Positions 16,304 to 25,094 of a stretch of DNA of 64,000 nucleotides are shown piece after piece (the first letter of the stretch is position 1; each line of letters starts with the position of its first letter). A program made the position numbers and the translations under genes. The DNA is from Niabella ginsenosidivorans (GTDB taxonomy: Bacteria; Bacteroidota; Bacteroidia; Chitinophagales; Chitinophagaceae): positions 1 to 64,000 of the forward strand of contig NZ_CP015772.1 of the NCBI RefSeq assembly GCF_001654455.1. The letters are read 5' to 3'. The notes under the pieces were generated by a model. It saw nothing but the letters and a program-made list of their open reading frames with translations, was not told the DNA's origin and searched no databases.

Positions 16304-16990
16304 AGGTAATAGTATGATCGCCATCAAAATTGTTTTTGTGGATTTATCGCAGACTCATTTCCTTTTCGGTGAGTGCAGACACTATTGCCATCAACGTATG
16401 GCTCAAGCCTACGGCGCTCCGCTTTTATTACTGTTATTTTAACAACGAACTAAAGTTCTTTGTTAGCACATCTGGCCGGGGTTATGCCTCTACACTCACT
16501 ATGATAGCAATTCCCAGGCAATGCTCTGGTGAAGTTTTCAGTCCCCGAAGGCCATCGGCCTGATTTCATAAAACAACTCCGGAATTTATTCCGGGAGTTA
16601 AGACATCCCTGTGAAGTGTTGAGTGCCATAGGCACGATGCATTTTTAGTTCTGACAGCGATACACAAAAATCGTGATTCAGCTCTTAAATTGACAGCTAT
16701 GGTGCAGATACTGACCGAGGTGCCGAATTTGATATTTATGGAATGCAATACAGCTATACAAGCTTTGCTAGGTTTAATACGACCTTATTAGTTGTAATTT
16801 AGTGATTTATTGTAGGCAGAAATACAAGTTTTCAAAAATCCTATCCAGATAAAAATTGACTTCGATTATCCTTGCTTTATTTATTGAATAAGAATGGGAA
16901 AACTTCAATAAATAATACACGCCATAATGGATCGTGGATTTTTGAGCTATTTATACTAAAAACAGGTAATTTAGAATTAAAATAATCTTT
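16304..16990. other. Unexplained 690-base spacer with inverted repeats
   Basis: No recognisable gene. Short open frames exist on both strands (77 codons at 16330-16563 plus; 61 codons at 16450-16635 minus; 60 codons at 16566-16748 minus), none resembling a family I know, so none is called. AACTCCGGAAT at 16575-16585 pairs with ATTCCGGGAGTT at 16588-16599 with one bulged base. A 30-codon open stretch ending near 16800 (plus strand) may be a gene remnant. The region directly precedes the broken effector gene and may be decayed accessory DNA or a dispersed repeat. Confidence 0.4.
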
Positions 16991-17633
16991 ATGTCCTGGT
17001 TAACTGATCATGAATATCACATCCTCCGTATGATCCTTAATTCAGATCCGGATAAAGTAAATATTCCCAATTTATTTTTAGATAATTCGGGTCAATGGTT
17101 AATGTATACAGGAGCGTACATTTATTGGTTTTACGGTAATTATAGCAAATCATACAACCTGCTTACAACATATGACACCAGCTCTGGTTATTGATTTTAC
17201 AGGATAGCAAAAGAGCAAAAGTAAAAGATGTAGGGCCGGTTCCTGAAGGAAAATATTGGGTGTTATTGTATCCAGACCCTGATCGGGTTGCCAATTTTGA
17301 CAAAATTTCCGGAGAATTACTTCCAATCCAAAGGGCGGTATTGAAAAAATACCAAAGAGCACACGACTTGTTGATGGACGCATTGCAACTTACGAAGCCT
17401 GGAGTAGCAGGCGAGCACGATTGTTCCCGGATAGATTAACGAAAACGTATGGTAGGGACAATTTTTATTTGCATGATTCACATAAAGGATATTCTCATGG
17501 TTGCATCGAAGTAGAACCAGGTTTAATTGACCGGTTGTTAAGGATAAGAGATAAATTTACTAAAATAGCAGTAATGATAAAATATGAGTCTCCGGAAACA
17601 ATAACAAAAGGAAACACTTATAGAAAAAATTAA
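16991..17633 (+). pseudogene. Tlde1-like (DUF2778) L,D-transpeptidase-fold effector gene, broken by two -1 frameshifts
   Basis: Three overlapping frames join into one protein of about 214 residues when one base is restored at two places. Frame one (from ATG 16991) ends with TTYDTSSGY; restoring a T at 17191-17192 leads into LILQDSKRAKVKDVGPVPEG; restoring an A at 17325-17326 gives LLP-NPKGGIEKIPKSTRLVDG and then the C-terminal part ending in the catalytic-type motif HDSHKGYSHGCIEVEPG. The GPVPEGKYWV segment, the AWSSRRARLFPDRLTKTYGR segment and the SHGCI motif match the Tlde1/DUF2778 family, periplasmic peptidoglycan-editing enzymes known as type VI secretion effectors. No signal peptide is seen, as expected of an effector. 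Six bases downstream lies a small lipoprotein gene, itself frameshifted. Either the pair is decaying or the sequence has local base losses. Confidence 0.75.
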
Positions 17634-17639
17634 GCGGAC

Positions 17640-18112
17640 ATGAAAACAGCATTGATTACATTTTTTGTTTTTGTTACACTCAATAGTTGCAATGCCCAAA
17701 GTAACAACAACGTAAGTAAGGCTTCTGTTCCCGATAGCAATAACAATAAAAGTACAAATGGCCCGCTGCTGGTAACGATCCGGTCTAATAACAGTATAAA
17801 GGTGGTAACCATTAAAAATCGCTCAAATGATACCCTGTGGTATTATGTAAGTATTGAATTATATGATCCGGGTTTAAAAGAGTGGACAAATGCTGTTGAA
17901 GATATCGATCCAAAAGCCGGAAATTGGATCATCTTCCACTACAAATAACACCGAAAAAAGATACAATCCGAAGTTGCGATATAAAAAAAAGAATTCCACC
18001 GGCTCTTCAGGTTGATACAGTTGATTACAGGTTTAAAATCCATTATGGAAGAGAACCTGACAAAATAAATGAGCAGATAGAAACAGGCGTATTTAAATTA
18101 AGTGATAAATAA
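17640..18112 (+). pseudogene. Small lipoprotein gene next to the Tlde1-like gene, one -1 frameshift
   Basis: The first frame starts MKTALITFFVFVTLNSCNAQ, a lipoprotein signal with LNSC and predicted lipidated Cys17, and runs to FHYK before a stop at 17946. Restoring one A in the run at 17943-17945 continues as ITPKKDTIRSCDIKKRIPPA to FKLSDK and a stop at 18110-18112, giving about 157 residues. The middle, with TIKNRSNDTLWYYVSIELYD, reads like a beta-sandwich. No family is recognised. Its position six bases after a Tlde1-like gene and its predicted periplasm-facing anchor suggest a cognate immunity protein; that role is inference. Confidence 0.65.
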
Positions 18113-18141
18113 TTTAACAATGATCCGTCTTGCGGTCCTTT

Positions 18142-19959
18142 TTATTTTACTTCCTGCATATCAACCAACCTTTTATAAAACCCGTTTTGCTCAATCAGGC
18201 TGTTGTGGGTGCCCCGTTCAACAATCTGCCCCTTCTGTAATACAATGATCTCATCTGCATTGCGGATGGTGCTTAAGCGGTGCGCAATGACAAGGCTGGT
18301 ACGGTGCTGCATCATTTTATTAATAGCATTCTGTACCAGGCGCTCGCTTTCTGTATCTAAGGAAGAAGTGGCCTCATCAAGGATCAATATGGGCGGGTTC
18401 TTTAAAACCGCCCGTGCAATGGTCAGGCGCTGGCGTTCGCCCCCACTCAGTTTACTGCCGCGATCCCCGATATTGGTATCATACTGTTGTTCTTTGTGTA
18501 TGATAAAATCATGCGCATTGGCAGTCTTTGCAGCCTGAACAATCTGTTCCCTTGTGGCGGTGGTATGCCCCAATGCAATATTATTGGCAATCGTGTCATT
18601 AAATAAAATGGGCTCCTGGGTAACAATGCTCATCAGGTCTCTTACAGAATGCAAGGAGTAATCTTTAATATTGATGCCGTCAATCAGCACTTCCCCCCCG
18701 GTAACATCATGAAAGCGCGGCACCAGGTCCGCCAACGTGGATTTCCCGGCCCCGGAAGACCCCACCAGTGCAATGGTCTGGCCTTTTTGAATGGTAAGGT
18801 TAATATCCTGTAAGATCACATGCGCGTCATAAGAAAATTTTGCATTCCTGAATTCGATGGAATGTTCAAAGCGTTCCAGCTTTTTACCGTTGGGGTTATC
18901 GTTTACAGTAACAGGAGTATTCAATACCTCCTCGATCCTGGTAATAGCTGCAGAACCTTTATTCAGATTGCTGAAAGAGGTAGACAGTGTTTTTATGGGG
19001 TTGATCAGGTTGTAGAACATGGCCAGGTACGCAAAAAAGGCAGGGGCCCCCAGGTCGATCTGTTTGTCTAAGATCAGCCGGCCGCCAAACCACAGGATGC
19101 CTACAAACACCATTACGCCCAGGAATTCAGACATCGGGGAAGCCATATCGCGCCGGCGGCTGATCCGGTTTTTGGCATCCATCAGCTCATCGTTCACCTG
19201 GTCAAACCGCCCCTTTAAAAGAGCTTCTACATTAAATGCCTTGATCACCCTTAGCCCGTTCAGTGTTTCATCAAGAATGGATAAGGATTCACCCAGTTTT
19301 ATAGCGGCTTCATTAGACTGGCGTTTCAATGCTTTTGAAATACGGCCAAGGATAAAACCGATCACGGGAATGCACAACAATATGGAGCCGGTAAGCAAAG
19401 GGCTGATCAGGAACAGGGCCACCAATGTAAAAATAATATTCAGAGGGTCTTTGATCCATCCTTCCAGTACGCCGATGACCGAACCTTCCACTTCGTTCAC
19501 ATCATTGGTTACCCGGCTGATCATGTCACCTTTACGTTGTTCTGTAAAATAGCCGATAGGCAGCTGTAATATCTTATTATAAATATCAGCTCTGAAGGTG
19601 TTCACTATTTTATTCTTAACAGGGTTCAGCACATAAGAGGAAAGATAGAGGAACAGGTTCTTCAGAAAAATAGCCACGATCAGCACTATGCAAATAGCCC
19701 CTAATAGCTGTACTGCTGTAAGATGACTACCGTGCACAAGGGTCATTAAAAAGCCTTTGAGGCTGGTGAGCATATTACCGGCGCCGTTCTGAACCGGGGG
19801 CGGCTGCTTATCGCCATAGAAAATAATATCAAAGAATGGCTGTAGTAATGCAAAGCTGAACAGGGAAAAAACAATGGATAGAACGGTAAACAAAAAAAAG
19901 AGGAAAATACCTCCTTTATAAGGACGTAAGTAGTATAAAACCCTTGAATATTTTTTCAT
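18142..19959 (-). CDS. MsbA-like ABC exporter (fused permease and ATPase)
   Basis: A 605-residue half-size ABC exporter that should act as a homodimer in the inner membrane. The N-terminal ABC-transmembrane domain (about 1-330, six helices) is followed by the nucleotide-binding domain: Walker A GSSGAGKST (400-408), signature LSGGE (504-508), Walker B ILILDEA (524-530) and H-loop IAHRLST. Resemblance is to MsbA and lipid or drug exporters; which substrate it moves cannot be read. It is divergent from rbfA with a 67-base gap between the starts. Confidence 0.9.
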   Translation of the reverse strand: MKKYSRVLYYLRPYKGGIFLFFLFTVLSIVFSLFSFALLQPFFDIIFYGDKQPPPVQNGAGNMLTSLKGFLMTLVHGSHLTAVQLLGAICIVLIVAIFLKNLFLYLSSYVLNPVKNKIVNTFRADIYNKILQLPIGYFTEQRKGDMISRVTNDVNEVEGSVIGVLEGWIKDPLNIIFTLVALFLISPLLTGSILLCIPVIGFILGRISKALKRQSNEAAIKLGESLSILDETLNGLRVIKAFNVEALLKGRFDQVNDELMDAKNRISRRRDMASPMSEFLGVMVFVGILWFGGRLILDKQIDLGAPAFFAYLAMFYNLINPIKTLSTSFSNLNKGSAAITRIEEVLNTPVTVNDNPNGKKLERFEHSIEFRNAKFSYDAHVILQDINLTIQKGQTIALVGSSGAGKSTLADLVPRFHDVTGGEVLIDGINIKDYSLHSVRDLMSIVTQEPILFNDTIANNIALGHTTATREQIVQAAKTANAHDFIIHKEQQYDTNIGDRGSKLSGGERQRLTIARAVLKNPPILILDEATSSLDTESERLVQNAINKMMQHRTSLVIAHRLSTIRNADEIIVLQKGQIVERGTHNSLIEQNGFYKRLVDMQEVK

Positions 19960-20026
19960 TCTGTAAGGATGTGGTATATTAACCCCGCAAAGTAACTAAT
20001 TTTACAGGGAACAGAAAGAGAAGATC

Positions 20027-20407
20027 ATGCAGGAAAGCAAACGACAAAAACAGGTAGCGGCGTTACTGAATGAGGAAATGAACGGCATCTTCCAGAAGCT
20101 GGGACTAAATATGGTAGATGGAGGAATGGTTTCTATCTCGGGGGTTAAGGTAACCCCGGATCTGCTGGAAGCCCGTTTTTACCTGAGTTTCTTCCAGGTA
20201 AAGGATAGCGACAAAGCGCTGAAAAAGATTGAAGACCGTCACCACGAAATAAAAAAGGAACTGGCGGCATCGGTGCGGCATCAGCTAAGAAACATACCGG
20301 TATTGAAGTTTTATACAGATGATACGCTGGATCATGTTTTTAAAATGGAAGAGCTGTTTAAGAAAATAGAGGAAGAACGAAAGGGGAACGGGAAACAGGA
20401 GGAATAA
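20027..20407 (+). CDS. rbfA: Ribosome-binding factor A
   Basis: RbfA helps 30S maturation, binding near 16S helix 1. The 126-residue KH-type protein begins MQESKRQKQVAALLNEEMNG and has the VSISGVKVTPDLLEARFYLS core and a family-like RNIPVLKFYTDDTLDHVFKM near the end. A LolC/E-like permease gene follows 57 bases downstream on the same strand and is probably cotranscribed. Confidence 0.93.
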   Translation: MQESKRQKQVAALLNEEMNGIFQKLGLNMVDGGMVSISGVKVTPDLLEARFYLSFFQVKDSDKALKKIEDRHHEIKKELAASVRHQLRNIPVLKFYTDDTLDHVFKMEELFKKIEEERKGNGKQEE

Positions 20408-20463
20408 TAAGTACCGCCATACGGCATTTCAGCAAACAGCCCCCAACATCAAAAAAAAGAAAC

Positions 20464-21687
20464 GTGCAGTTTTTATTCGCCTGGCGCTATTTCAGGGCAA
20501 AAAAGTCTACCAATGTCATCAATATCATTGCATGGATCTGCATTGTAGCTATTATGATAGGTACAGCAGCACTGATCCTTGTGCTCAGCGTATTCAATGG
20601 CTTTGAGGGATTGGTCAAATCGCTTTATTCTTCTTTTTATCCGGATATAAAAGTTGCCCCGGCTACGGGCAAGGTCATTACAATCAGCAGGGAGCAGCTG
20701 CAAAAATTAAAGGGTGTTCCGGGCCTGAAAAACTTTTCATTGGTTGTGGAGGAAAAGGCGTTGCTACGGAACGGTGAGAACCAGGCGCTGGTGGCTTTAA
20801 AAGGCGCCGATGACCAGTTTACAGCTGTTAATTCCATCGCCGGCCATATGGTTGACGGGCATTTTGATCTTGGAACGGCTGAGCATCCGCTGCTGGTAGT
20901 AGGGGGCGGTATTGAAAGCTCACTGGAAATAAGAGCCAGTCCTAATGTAGCCCCCATGACCATTTATATTCCCCGCAAAAGCGGGTCTGAGGAATTTGAT
21001 GAAGCTTCCAACATCAGCGGGGATACGATCCGGAGCGCGGGGGCGTTCATCATTCAGCAGGACTTTGATACCAAATATGCCATTACCAATATTGGTTTTC
21101 TGAAAGATGCAATGGGGTTGCAGCCTGATGAATATTCGGGCATTGAAATAGCGGTAAGGGATCCTTCCCAAACGGATAAGATCCAGCAATCCGTTCAGCA
21201 GTTATTTGGAAAAGGGTATATTGTTCAGAACCGGTATCAGCAAAACCAGAGCCTTTATTCCATAATGAACCTGGAACGCTGGGTATTTTATGCTATACTA
21301 TGCCTTATACTGGTGGTGGCGGCCTTTAATATGGTGGGCGCACTGACCATGCTGGTCCTGGAAAAACAAAAAGATATCAGTGTGCTGAATGCTTTAGGAG
21401 CCAGCCGCAATTTTATCCTGAAGATATTTTTAAATGAGGGCTTTTTGCTGGCGCTGATCGGTGGTGGTATAGGAATGCTGCTGGCATTGATTATGGTATT
21501 GCTGCAAAAGCAATTTCACCTGATCCCATTGCAGGGAGGCTCTTTTTTGATCGACTATTTCCCGGTAGAATTAAAGCTGCGGGATTTTTTGCTGGTGGCT
21601 GTCACCGTATTTATTATAGCGTTGATTGCCTCGTGGATGCCGGCATTAAAAGCTTCGCGTAAAGAATTTTCGCTAAAAAGCGAATAA
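20464..21687 (+). CDS. FtsX/LolC-LolE family ABC permease
   Basis: A 407-residue inner-membrane protein starting with GTG at 20464 (MQFLFAWRYFRAKKSTNVIN). It has one N-terminal helix (about 22-48), a large periplasmic MacB-like domain (about 50-265) and three C-terminal helices of the FtsX type (from about 275). The layout fits LolC/LolE, which extract lipoproteins from the inner membrane. No ATPase is adjacent, so a LolD partner would be elsewhere. It ends in a bidirectional terminator shared with the convergent transketolase gene. Confidence 0.87.
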   Translation: MQFLFAWRYFRAKKSTNVINIIAWICIVAIMIGTAALILVLSVFNGFEGLVKSLYSSFYPDIKVAPATGKVITISREQLQKLKGVPGLKNFSLVVEEKALLRNGENQALVALKGADDQFTAVNSIAGHMVDGHFDLGTAEHPLLVVGGGIESSLEIRASPNVAPMTIYIPRKSGSEEFDEASNISGDTIRSAGAFIIQQDFDTKYAITNIGFLKDAMGLQPDEYSGIEIAVRDPSQTDKIQQSVQQLFGKGYIVQNRYQQNQSLYSIMNLERWVFYAILCLILVVAAFNMVGALTMLVLEKQKDISVLNALGASRNFILKIFLNEGFLLALIGGGIGMLLALIMVLLQKQFHLIPLQGGSFLIDYFPVELKLRDFLLVAVTVFIIALIASWMPALKASRKEFSLKSE

Positions 21688-21689
21688 AC

Positions 21690-21721
21690 AGACCTTAAGG
21701 TTTAAAAAACCTTATAGGTCT
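21690..21721. terminator. Bidirectional terminator between the permease and transketolase genes
   Basis: AGACCTTAAGGTTT (21690-21703) and AAACCTTATAGGTCT (21707-21721) form a long stem with one mismatch region between the convergent stop codons (21687 and 21720). A/T runs on both sides allow use in either direction. Confidence 0.75.
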
Positions 21722-22556
21722 AATAGTCCCCTAAAGTTTCCGGTAGCTGCTCCAGCGCCCTGGCCAGTTGCTCGTCATTGGGCGCAATGCCATGCCATCC
21801 ATGGTCATTCTCCATAAAATCAACCCCTTTGCCCATTACCGTGTGCATCATAATGCCAATGGGCTTGCCCTGTCCGGTCAGTGATTTGGCTTTTTCAATA
21901 GTGGCTACTACTTCGTCCATATCATTTCCATTCATTTCAAGCACTTCCCAGCCAAATGCCCTGAACTTGTCACCGATATTGCCCATGTTTAATACCTTAT
22001 CGGTAGGGCCGTCAATCTGCTGGCCGTTCCAGTCAACAGTTGAGATCAGGTTGTCTACTTTATGTGCAGAGGCAAAGCTGATCGCTTCCCAGTTCTGTCC
22101 TTCATCCAGTTCACCGTCACCATGTAAGGAAAATACATAGCGGGGATCTTTATTCAGCTTTTTGCTTAATGCGGCGCCTATTGCCACGCTCATTCCCTGC
22201 CCCAGGGAGCCGCTGGCAACGCGCACACCCGGAAGATGCTCATGGGTAGTAGGGTGCCCCTGCAGGCGGCTGTTTATTTTACGGAAAGTAGCCAGTTCTT
22301 TAATATCAAAATATCCTGCACGGGCTAAAACAGAGTAGAATACCGGGGAAATATGACCATTTGATAAAAAGAAAAGATCTTCATCAATACCATCCATATC
22401 AAAGTGTGAAGGATTGATTTTCATCTCTTTAAAATACAGGGCAGTCAAAAAATCGGCACATCCCAAAGAGCCGCCCGGATGACCGCTGTTGGCCCCGTGA
22501 ACCATTCTTACAATATCTCTCCTTACCTGGGATGCTATTTCCTGCAATGTGGCCAT
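21720..22556 (-). CDS. Transketolase, N-terminal subunit
   Basis: This is the TPP-binding N-terminal half of a split transketolase (278 residues from the ATG at 22556-22554, MATLQEIASQVRRDIVRMVH). The frame is open to 22697, but that 47-residue stretch is not family-like and overlaps a promoter. Motifs: HGANSGHPGGSLG (about 20-32), HLPGVRVASGSLGQGMSVA and the TPP motif GDGELDEGQNWEA. The enzyme shuttles two-carbon units in the pentose phosphate pathway. The C-terminal half, usually the adjacent gene, is missing: neighbours on both sides are on the other strand and unrelated. Confidence 0.9.
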   Translation of the reverse strand: MATLQEIASQVRRDIVRMVHGANSGHPGGSLGCADFLTALYFKEMKINPSHFDMDGIDEDLFFLSNGHISPVFYSVLARAGYFDIKELATFRKINSRLQGHPTTHEHLPGVRVASGSLGQGMSVAIGAALSKKLNKDPRYVFSLHGDGELDEGQNWEAISFASAHKVDNLISTVDWNGQQIDGPTDKVLNMGNIGDKFRAFGWEVLEMNGNDMDEVVATIEKAKSLTGQGKPIGIMMHTVMGKGVDFMENDHGWHGIAPNDEQLARALEQLPETLGDY

Positions 22557-22660
22557 AAAAAACTTGATTTTAGATAGCAAAAGTGCGACTTTTTTTTGAA
22601 AAAACAGGCTCATAAACAGCGATTTCTCAAATAAAGATTTTTTATTTATGTGCCTAAAAC

Positions 22661-22690
22661 TTGCTATCTTAGCTTTAAGTCTTACTTTTG
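22661..22690 (+). promoter_or_regulatory. Consensus Bacteroidota promoter of the WecA-like gene
   Basis: TTG at 22661-22663, exactly 19 bases, then TACTTTTG at 22683-22690: an ideal TTG-N19-TAnnTTTG promoter. It leaves a leader of about 16-20 bases before the ATG at 22711. Confidence 0.8.
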
Positions 22691-22710
22691 CCCTCACTAA
22701 ACCTTATTGA

Positions 22711-23868
22711 ATGCTAGAAATTCTATTAACAGCCATCGTGGCTTTTATAGTTGCGTTTCTCGCGATTCCTGTGGTAATCCTTATTGCTGACAAGAAGAAA
22801 CTGTATGATATACCGGATGAACGCAAATTACATACTCATGCTATTGCCTCTCTTGGAGGGGTAGGTGTTTTTATCGGGTTCCTTTTTGCGGGGTTATTGT
22901 GTACCAACCTGACCCAAAGCCCGGAAGTCAGGTATTTTTATGCCGCGGCAGTTCTTGTTTTTTTTATAGGGCTAAAGGATGATATCATTGCGCTTTCGGC
23001 AACAAAAAAATTTGTGGCCCAGATACTGGCAGCGGCTATTATTGTTCATTTAGGAGGTATCCGTATTGAGAATATGTATGGAATACTGGGCATTGGTCCG
23101 CTTGATGCAATGATTGGAGTGCCTCTTACTTATTTTGTGATCATCCTTATCATTAATGCGTATAATTTAATTGATGGGATCGATGGCCTTTCCGGCAGCC
23201 TGGGGTTGATGGCCTCGCTTCTTTTCGGAACTTATTTCTATCTTGCAAAGATGCACCCTTATGCAGCTTTCTCTTTTTCTCTTTCAGCTGCGCTGGTCGG
23301 GTTCCTGATCTTCAATTATCATCCGGCAAAGATCTTTATGGGCGATTCAGGCTCATTGCTGATTGGTATGGTCGTATCTGTTCTTGTTTTGAAATTTATC
23401 AATGTGGCAAGTGACCCCGCTGCAGCATTGCCGATCCCGTCTGCGGTAGCCGTAGGAATTTCTATTTTAATTGTTCCGCTGGTAGATACGATAAGGGTCT
23501 TCGGGAACCGGATCATGAGGGGGCGCTCGCCCTTTTCGCCAGACAGGAACCATGTGCACCATCTTTTAATTGACAGGGGATTGGGGCATTCTGCAGTAAC
23601 GCTGATCTGTGTTTCTTCCAATATATTGCTGGTGCTTGTTACCTATCTTACAAGATCATTAGGGAATACCTTCCTGATCATTGCTCTGTTTGGAACTGCA
23701 TTTATAGCATTGGGTATGCTCTATTATACGCTACCCAAACGGAAGCTGGTAATACACAGGAGGTATATTATTAATCAGGCGAGGCAGCAGCAAAAGCTGG
23801 CGAATGCCAAACACTCCAAGGTGATCAATATTCAAACCAAAGAAACTATTCAGGAGCAGGTGCATTAA
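22711..23868 (+). CDS. MraY/WecA-family undecaprenyl-phosphate sugar-1-phosphate transferase
   Basis: A 385-residue polytopic membrane enzyme that moves a sugar-1-phosphate (probably GlcNAc-1-P) from a UDP-sugar to undecaprenyl phosphate, the first step of a surface glycan. Seen motifs: D90-D91 in FIGLKDDIIALSATKK, NLIDGIDGLSG (152-162), FMGDSGSLLIG and RNHVHHLLIDRG, the histidine motif of the WecA/TagO branch rather than MraY. About ten or eleven transmembrane helices. No other glycan genes are adjacent, so the polymer is unknown. Confidence 0.88.
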   Translation: MLEILLTAIVAFIVAFLAIPVVILIADKKKLYDIPDERKLHTHAIASLGGVGVFIGFLFAGLLCTNLTQSPEVRYFYAAAVLVFFIGLKDDIIALSATKKFVAQILAAAIIVHLGGIRIENMYGILGIGPLDAMIGVPLTYFVIILIINAYNLIDGIDGLSGSLGLMASLLFGTYFYLAKMHPYAAFSFSLSAALVGFLIFNYHPAKIFMGDSGSLLIGMVVSVLVLKFINVASDPAAALPIPSAVAVGISILIVPLVDTIRVFGNRIMRGRSPFSPDRNHVHHLLIDRGLGHSAVTLICVSSNILLVLVTYLTRSLGNTFLIIALFGTAFIALGMLYYTLPKRKLVIHRRYIINQARQQQKLANAKHSKVINIQTKETIQEQVH

Positions 23869-23954
23869 AAATATTATTTCTTCAATTATTCCGCCGCTCA
23901 TTCATTGTTTCAATTGCATTTTATTAGATTTGCAATCTTTAAATTGTTGATTTT

Positions 23955-24518
23955 ATGCAGGAACAAGTCAGTAAGTTAATTGATGCTTCGGAAGAGAATA
24001 TGAAGAAAGCGCTGAACCATTTGGAATCGGAATTAGGTAAAATCCGCGCCGGAAAAGCAACTCCCCAGATATTAGATGGTATTACTGTTGACTATTATGG
24101 TTCTCCGATGCCCATTAACCAGGTTGGGAACATTACCGTAATGGATGCCCGCACCATTAATATACAACCCTGGGAAAAGAATATGCTGCAGCCTATAGAA
24201 AGAGCCATTATTGCGGCAAACATCGGCATCAATCCCCAGAACGACGGGGTCAACATCCGTTTATTCCTGCCACCGCTAACAGAGGAAAGAAGAAAAGAGC
24301 TGGTTAAGAAAAGCTATGCCGAAGGAGAAAATTCAAAAATAGTTATCAGAGCGGCCCGCCGGGATGTGATTGAAGGGATCAAAAAGCTGCAGAAAGAAGG
24401 ATTGAGTGAGGATGGTGTAAAGGATGCAGAAGCCATTGCGCAGCAGCTTACAGATAAGTATATCAGCATTGTAGATAAGCATCTGGCAACAAAAGAGAAA
24501 GAAATAATGGCTATCTGA
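23955..24518 (+). CDS. frr: Ribosome recycling factor
   Basis: RRF splits post-termination ribosomes with EF-G. The 187-residue length is standard. The start MQEQVSKLIDASEENMKKAL, the RAGKATPQILDGITVDYYGS segment and the NPQNDGVNIRLFLPPLTEER segment are typical. A possible -7 box TAGATTTG lies at 23925-23932, about 23 bases before the ATG. Confidence 0.96.
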   Translation: MQEQVSKLIDASEENMKKALNHLESELGKIRAGKATPQILDGITVDYYGSPMPINQVGNITVMDARTINIQPWEKNMLQPIERAIIAANIGINPQNDGVNIRLFLPPLTEERRKELVKKSYAEGENSKIVIRAARRDVIEGIKKLQKEGLSEDGVKDAEAIAQQLTDKYISIVDKHLATKEKEIMAI

Positions 24519-24618
24519 TCATACGTGGCGAATGGTATATTATTTGCTTTTAGCAGCCCGTAAACCCTGTTTCATTGTACCTAAATCGTATATTTATAAA
24601 ACTTAAAAATCAAGTCAC

Positions 24619-24990
24619 ATGGGAATGCTAAAAGAATTCAAAGAATTTGCCTTTAAGGGTAATGTAATTGACCTGGCTGTGGGTGTAATCATTGGCGCAG
24701 CTTTTGGCAAAATCGTTTCCTCCCTGGTAGAGGACGTTATTACGCCACTTTTACTAAACCCCGCTTTGAAAGCGGTAGGAGCTGAAAATATTGCCCAGCT
24801 CTCGTGGAGCGGAGTAAAATATGGAAATTTTCTCTCAGCAGTGATCAGCTTTTTGTGTATTGCATTTGTACTGTTCCTGCTAATAAAAGGGGCCAATAAG
24901 CTTAAGAAAGAAGAAGTAGCAGCTCCCGCTGGTCCGTCATCAACCGATAAGTTGTTGATGGAAATACGCGATGAGCTGAAAAAGCAATAA
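24619..24990 (+). CDS. mscL: Large-conductance mechanosensitive channel
   Basis: MscL opens under membrane tension to release solutes during osmotic downshock. The 123-residue protein shows the amphipathic N-terminus MGMLKEFKEFAFKGNVIDLA, the pore helix with VIIGAAFGKIVSSLV, a second helix (about 75-95) and a charged C-terminal helix. An intrinsic terminator follows at 25012-25041. Confidence 0.95.
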   Translation: MGMLKEFKEFAFKGNVIDLAVGVIIGAAFGKIVSSLVEDVITPLLLNPALKAVGAENIAQLSWSGVKYGNFLSAVISFLCIAFVLFLLIKGANKLKKEEVAAPAGPSSTDKLLMEIRDELKKQ

Positions 24991-25011
24991 AAATCTACCC
25001 AAATTATTCAC

Positions 25012-25041
25012 AAAACGCGCTGAGATTACAGCGCGTTTTTT
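25012..25041 (+). terminator. mscL intrinsic terminator
   Basis: Perfect 11-base arms AAAACGCGCTG (25012-25022) and CAGCGCGTTTT (25029-25039) around a 6-base loop, followed by further T residues. Confidence 0.92.
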
Positions 25042-25094
25042 AGTGTCAGTAGCTTATTTGTTACATTTGTTCTTTCTGTATTAAACAATAGTAA

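Noticed and set aside
16991-17633. Programmed -1 frameshifting to explain the split frames
   Set aside because: Two shifts would be needed in one short gene, and neither site has a clear slippery heptamer with a downstream stem; base loss is simpler.
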